From Deltaproteobacteria bacterium (lineage in GTDB: Bacteria; Bdellovibrionota_C; UBA2361; JAAYZI01): a stretch of 6,534 nt of DNA. A program made the position numbers and the translations under genes. The DNA is taken from contig JAAYZI010000049.1 in the NCBI GenBank assembly GCA_012514925.1, positions 1 through 6,534 of the forward strand. The letters run 5' to 3'. The notes under the pieces are model-generated. The model was not told the origin of the DNA and did not search any database. It worked only from the letters and a program-made list of their open reading frames with translations. Below are positions 6,090-6,534 of the stretch, one piece after another. Position 1 is the stretch's first letter. Each line of letters starts with the position of its first letter.

Positions 6090-6114
6090 AGTGAACGACT
6101 CCCAGATCGAGTTA

Positions 6115-6534
6115 CTATTCTGCCACCTCGCAGAAGTACTCGACCCGTGATGCTTCATCATTGTCGCCCAATAGGGTCAGCGCTTGGCCTTTGCGTTCCC
6201 AGATGGAAGCATCGCTCCCAATCCAGAGTGTGGCATCGTCCGTAGGCCACTGATCACGCTGTGCGACACAGAACAGCCTGGGCTTTCGAATCCAGGTTTC
6301 CCTCTTCATTGGAGGGACTTTCTTACGAGCCTCCAATGAGGCCGAAAGAAAATTCTTCATCAGACTTCCTGCATTTTTGTCGTAACAGACAAAAATTCCA
6401 GTAGGTCTGATCAGCTGGGCGTAATCACCCACTATCCGCTTCTCTTCAGCTCGGGAAAACCCATCTAAGCTGAATACGCGACATCGCGGAATCTGCAATC
6501 CGCAGAATCCATTCGACGCGTCGTCATTAAAGGC
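6115..6534 (-). CDS. C-terminal part of an unidentified protein (start outside window)
   Basis: The frame is open from the right edge to TAG at 6115, giving 139 visible residues; a TTG at 6498 is not needed as a start because the frame continues upstream without a stop. I do not recognise the family with certainty. Residues 21-52 (SLDGFSRAEEKR through LIRPTGIFVCYDKN) have the pattern of the last helix and strand of a Rossmann-type methyltransferase, where a leader such as LRPGG precedes a beta strand, but this is only a shape similarity. The last 60 residues are basic and then acidic, with several tryptophans, and show no membrane segment. It ends at a strong terminator, so it is the last gene of its transcript. 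A methyltransferase or another sugar-modifying enzyme is a weak guess. Confidence 0.65.
   Translation of the reverse strand, partial: AFNDDASNGFCGLQIPRCRVFSLDGFSRAEEKRIVGDYAQLIRPTGIFVCYDKNAGSLMKNFLSASLEARKKVPPMKRETWIRKPRLFCVAQRDQWPTDDATLWIGSDASIWERKGQALTLLGDNDEASRVEYFCEVAE

Noticed and set aside
5919..6161. 80-codon minus-strand open frame across element copy 2
   Set aside because: It runs through the homopolymer hairpin, the element arm and the terminator, overlaps the end of the right-hand gene in another frame, and has no ribosome site or protein-like composition.

Overview
The window looks like chromosomal DNA of a Gram-negative bacterium, probably a proteobacterium, with roughly balanced base composition in the genes and AT-richer spacers. 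The support is indirect: Shine-Dalgarno sites and a Rho-independent terminator of bacterial type, an epimerase resembling the heptose epimerase of lipopolysaccharide synthesis, and two short non-autonomous insertion elements with IS66-like ends. I cannot assign a genus. No rRNA, tRNA, CRISPR array, transposase or phage gene was found.

Layout from left to right. Positions 164-2425 (minus) hold a 753-residue soluble protein of unknown function. Positions 2426-2731 are a spacer between divergent genes; it contains the first mobile element (about 2500-2687), a TATAAT box on each strand and a G-rich hairpin. Positions 2732-3874 (plus) encode a TIGR03032/DUF4915-type protein. Its 3' end overlaps tail-to-tail with an inositol-monophosphatase-family gene (3804-4721, minus). 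That gene lies just downstream of an NAD-dependent sugar-nucleotide epimerase of HldD-like type (4764-5672, minus), and the two probably form an operon read from a promoter near 5733-5761. Positions 5673-6114 are a second gene-free stretch holding that promoter, the second mobile element (about 5837-6037) and a strong terminator (6045-6089). The terminator ends a minus-strand gene whose start lies beyond the right edge (6115-6534).

Functionally, the epimerase plus the sugar/inositol-phosphate phosphatase suggest a small carbohydrate-modification module, perhaps for a surface glycan or a glycosylated metabolite. The TIGR03032 protein shares the block, but its biochemical role is unknown. The 753-residue protein gives no recognisable domain.

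The most distinctive feature is the pair of related, roughly 190-200 bp elements. They bracket the three-gene block, with their cores in opposite orientation but their hairpin-bearing right arms in the same orientation. This suggests a mosaic or internally inverted MITE family. The left copy may also supply promoter sequence to the TIGR03032 gene.
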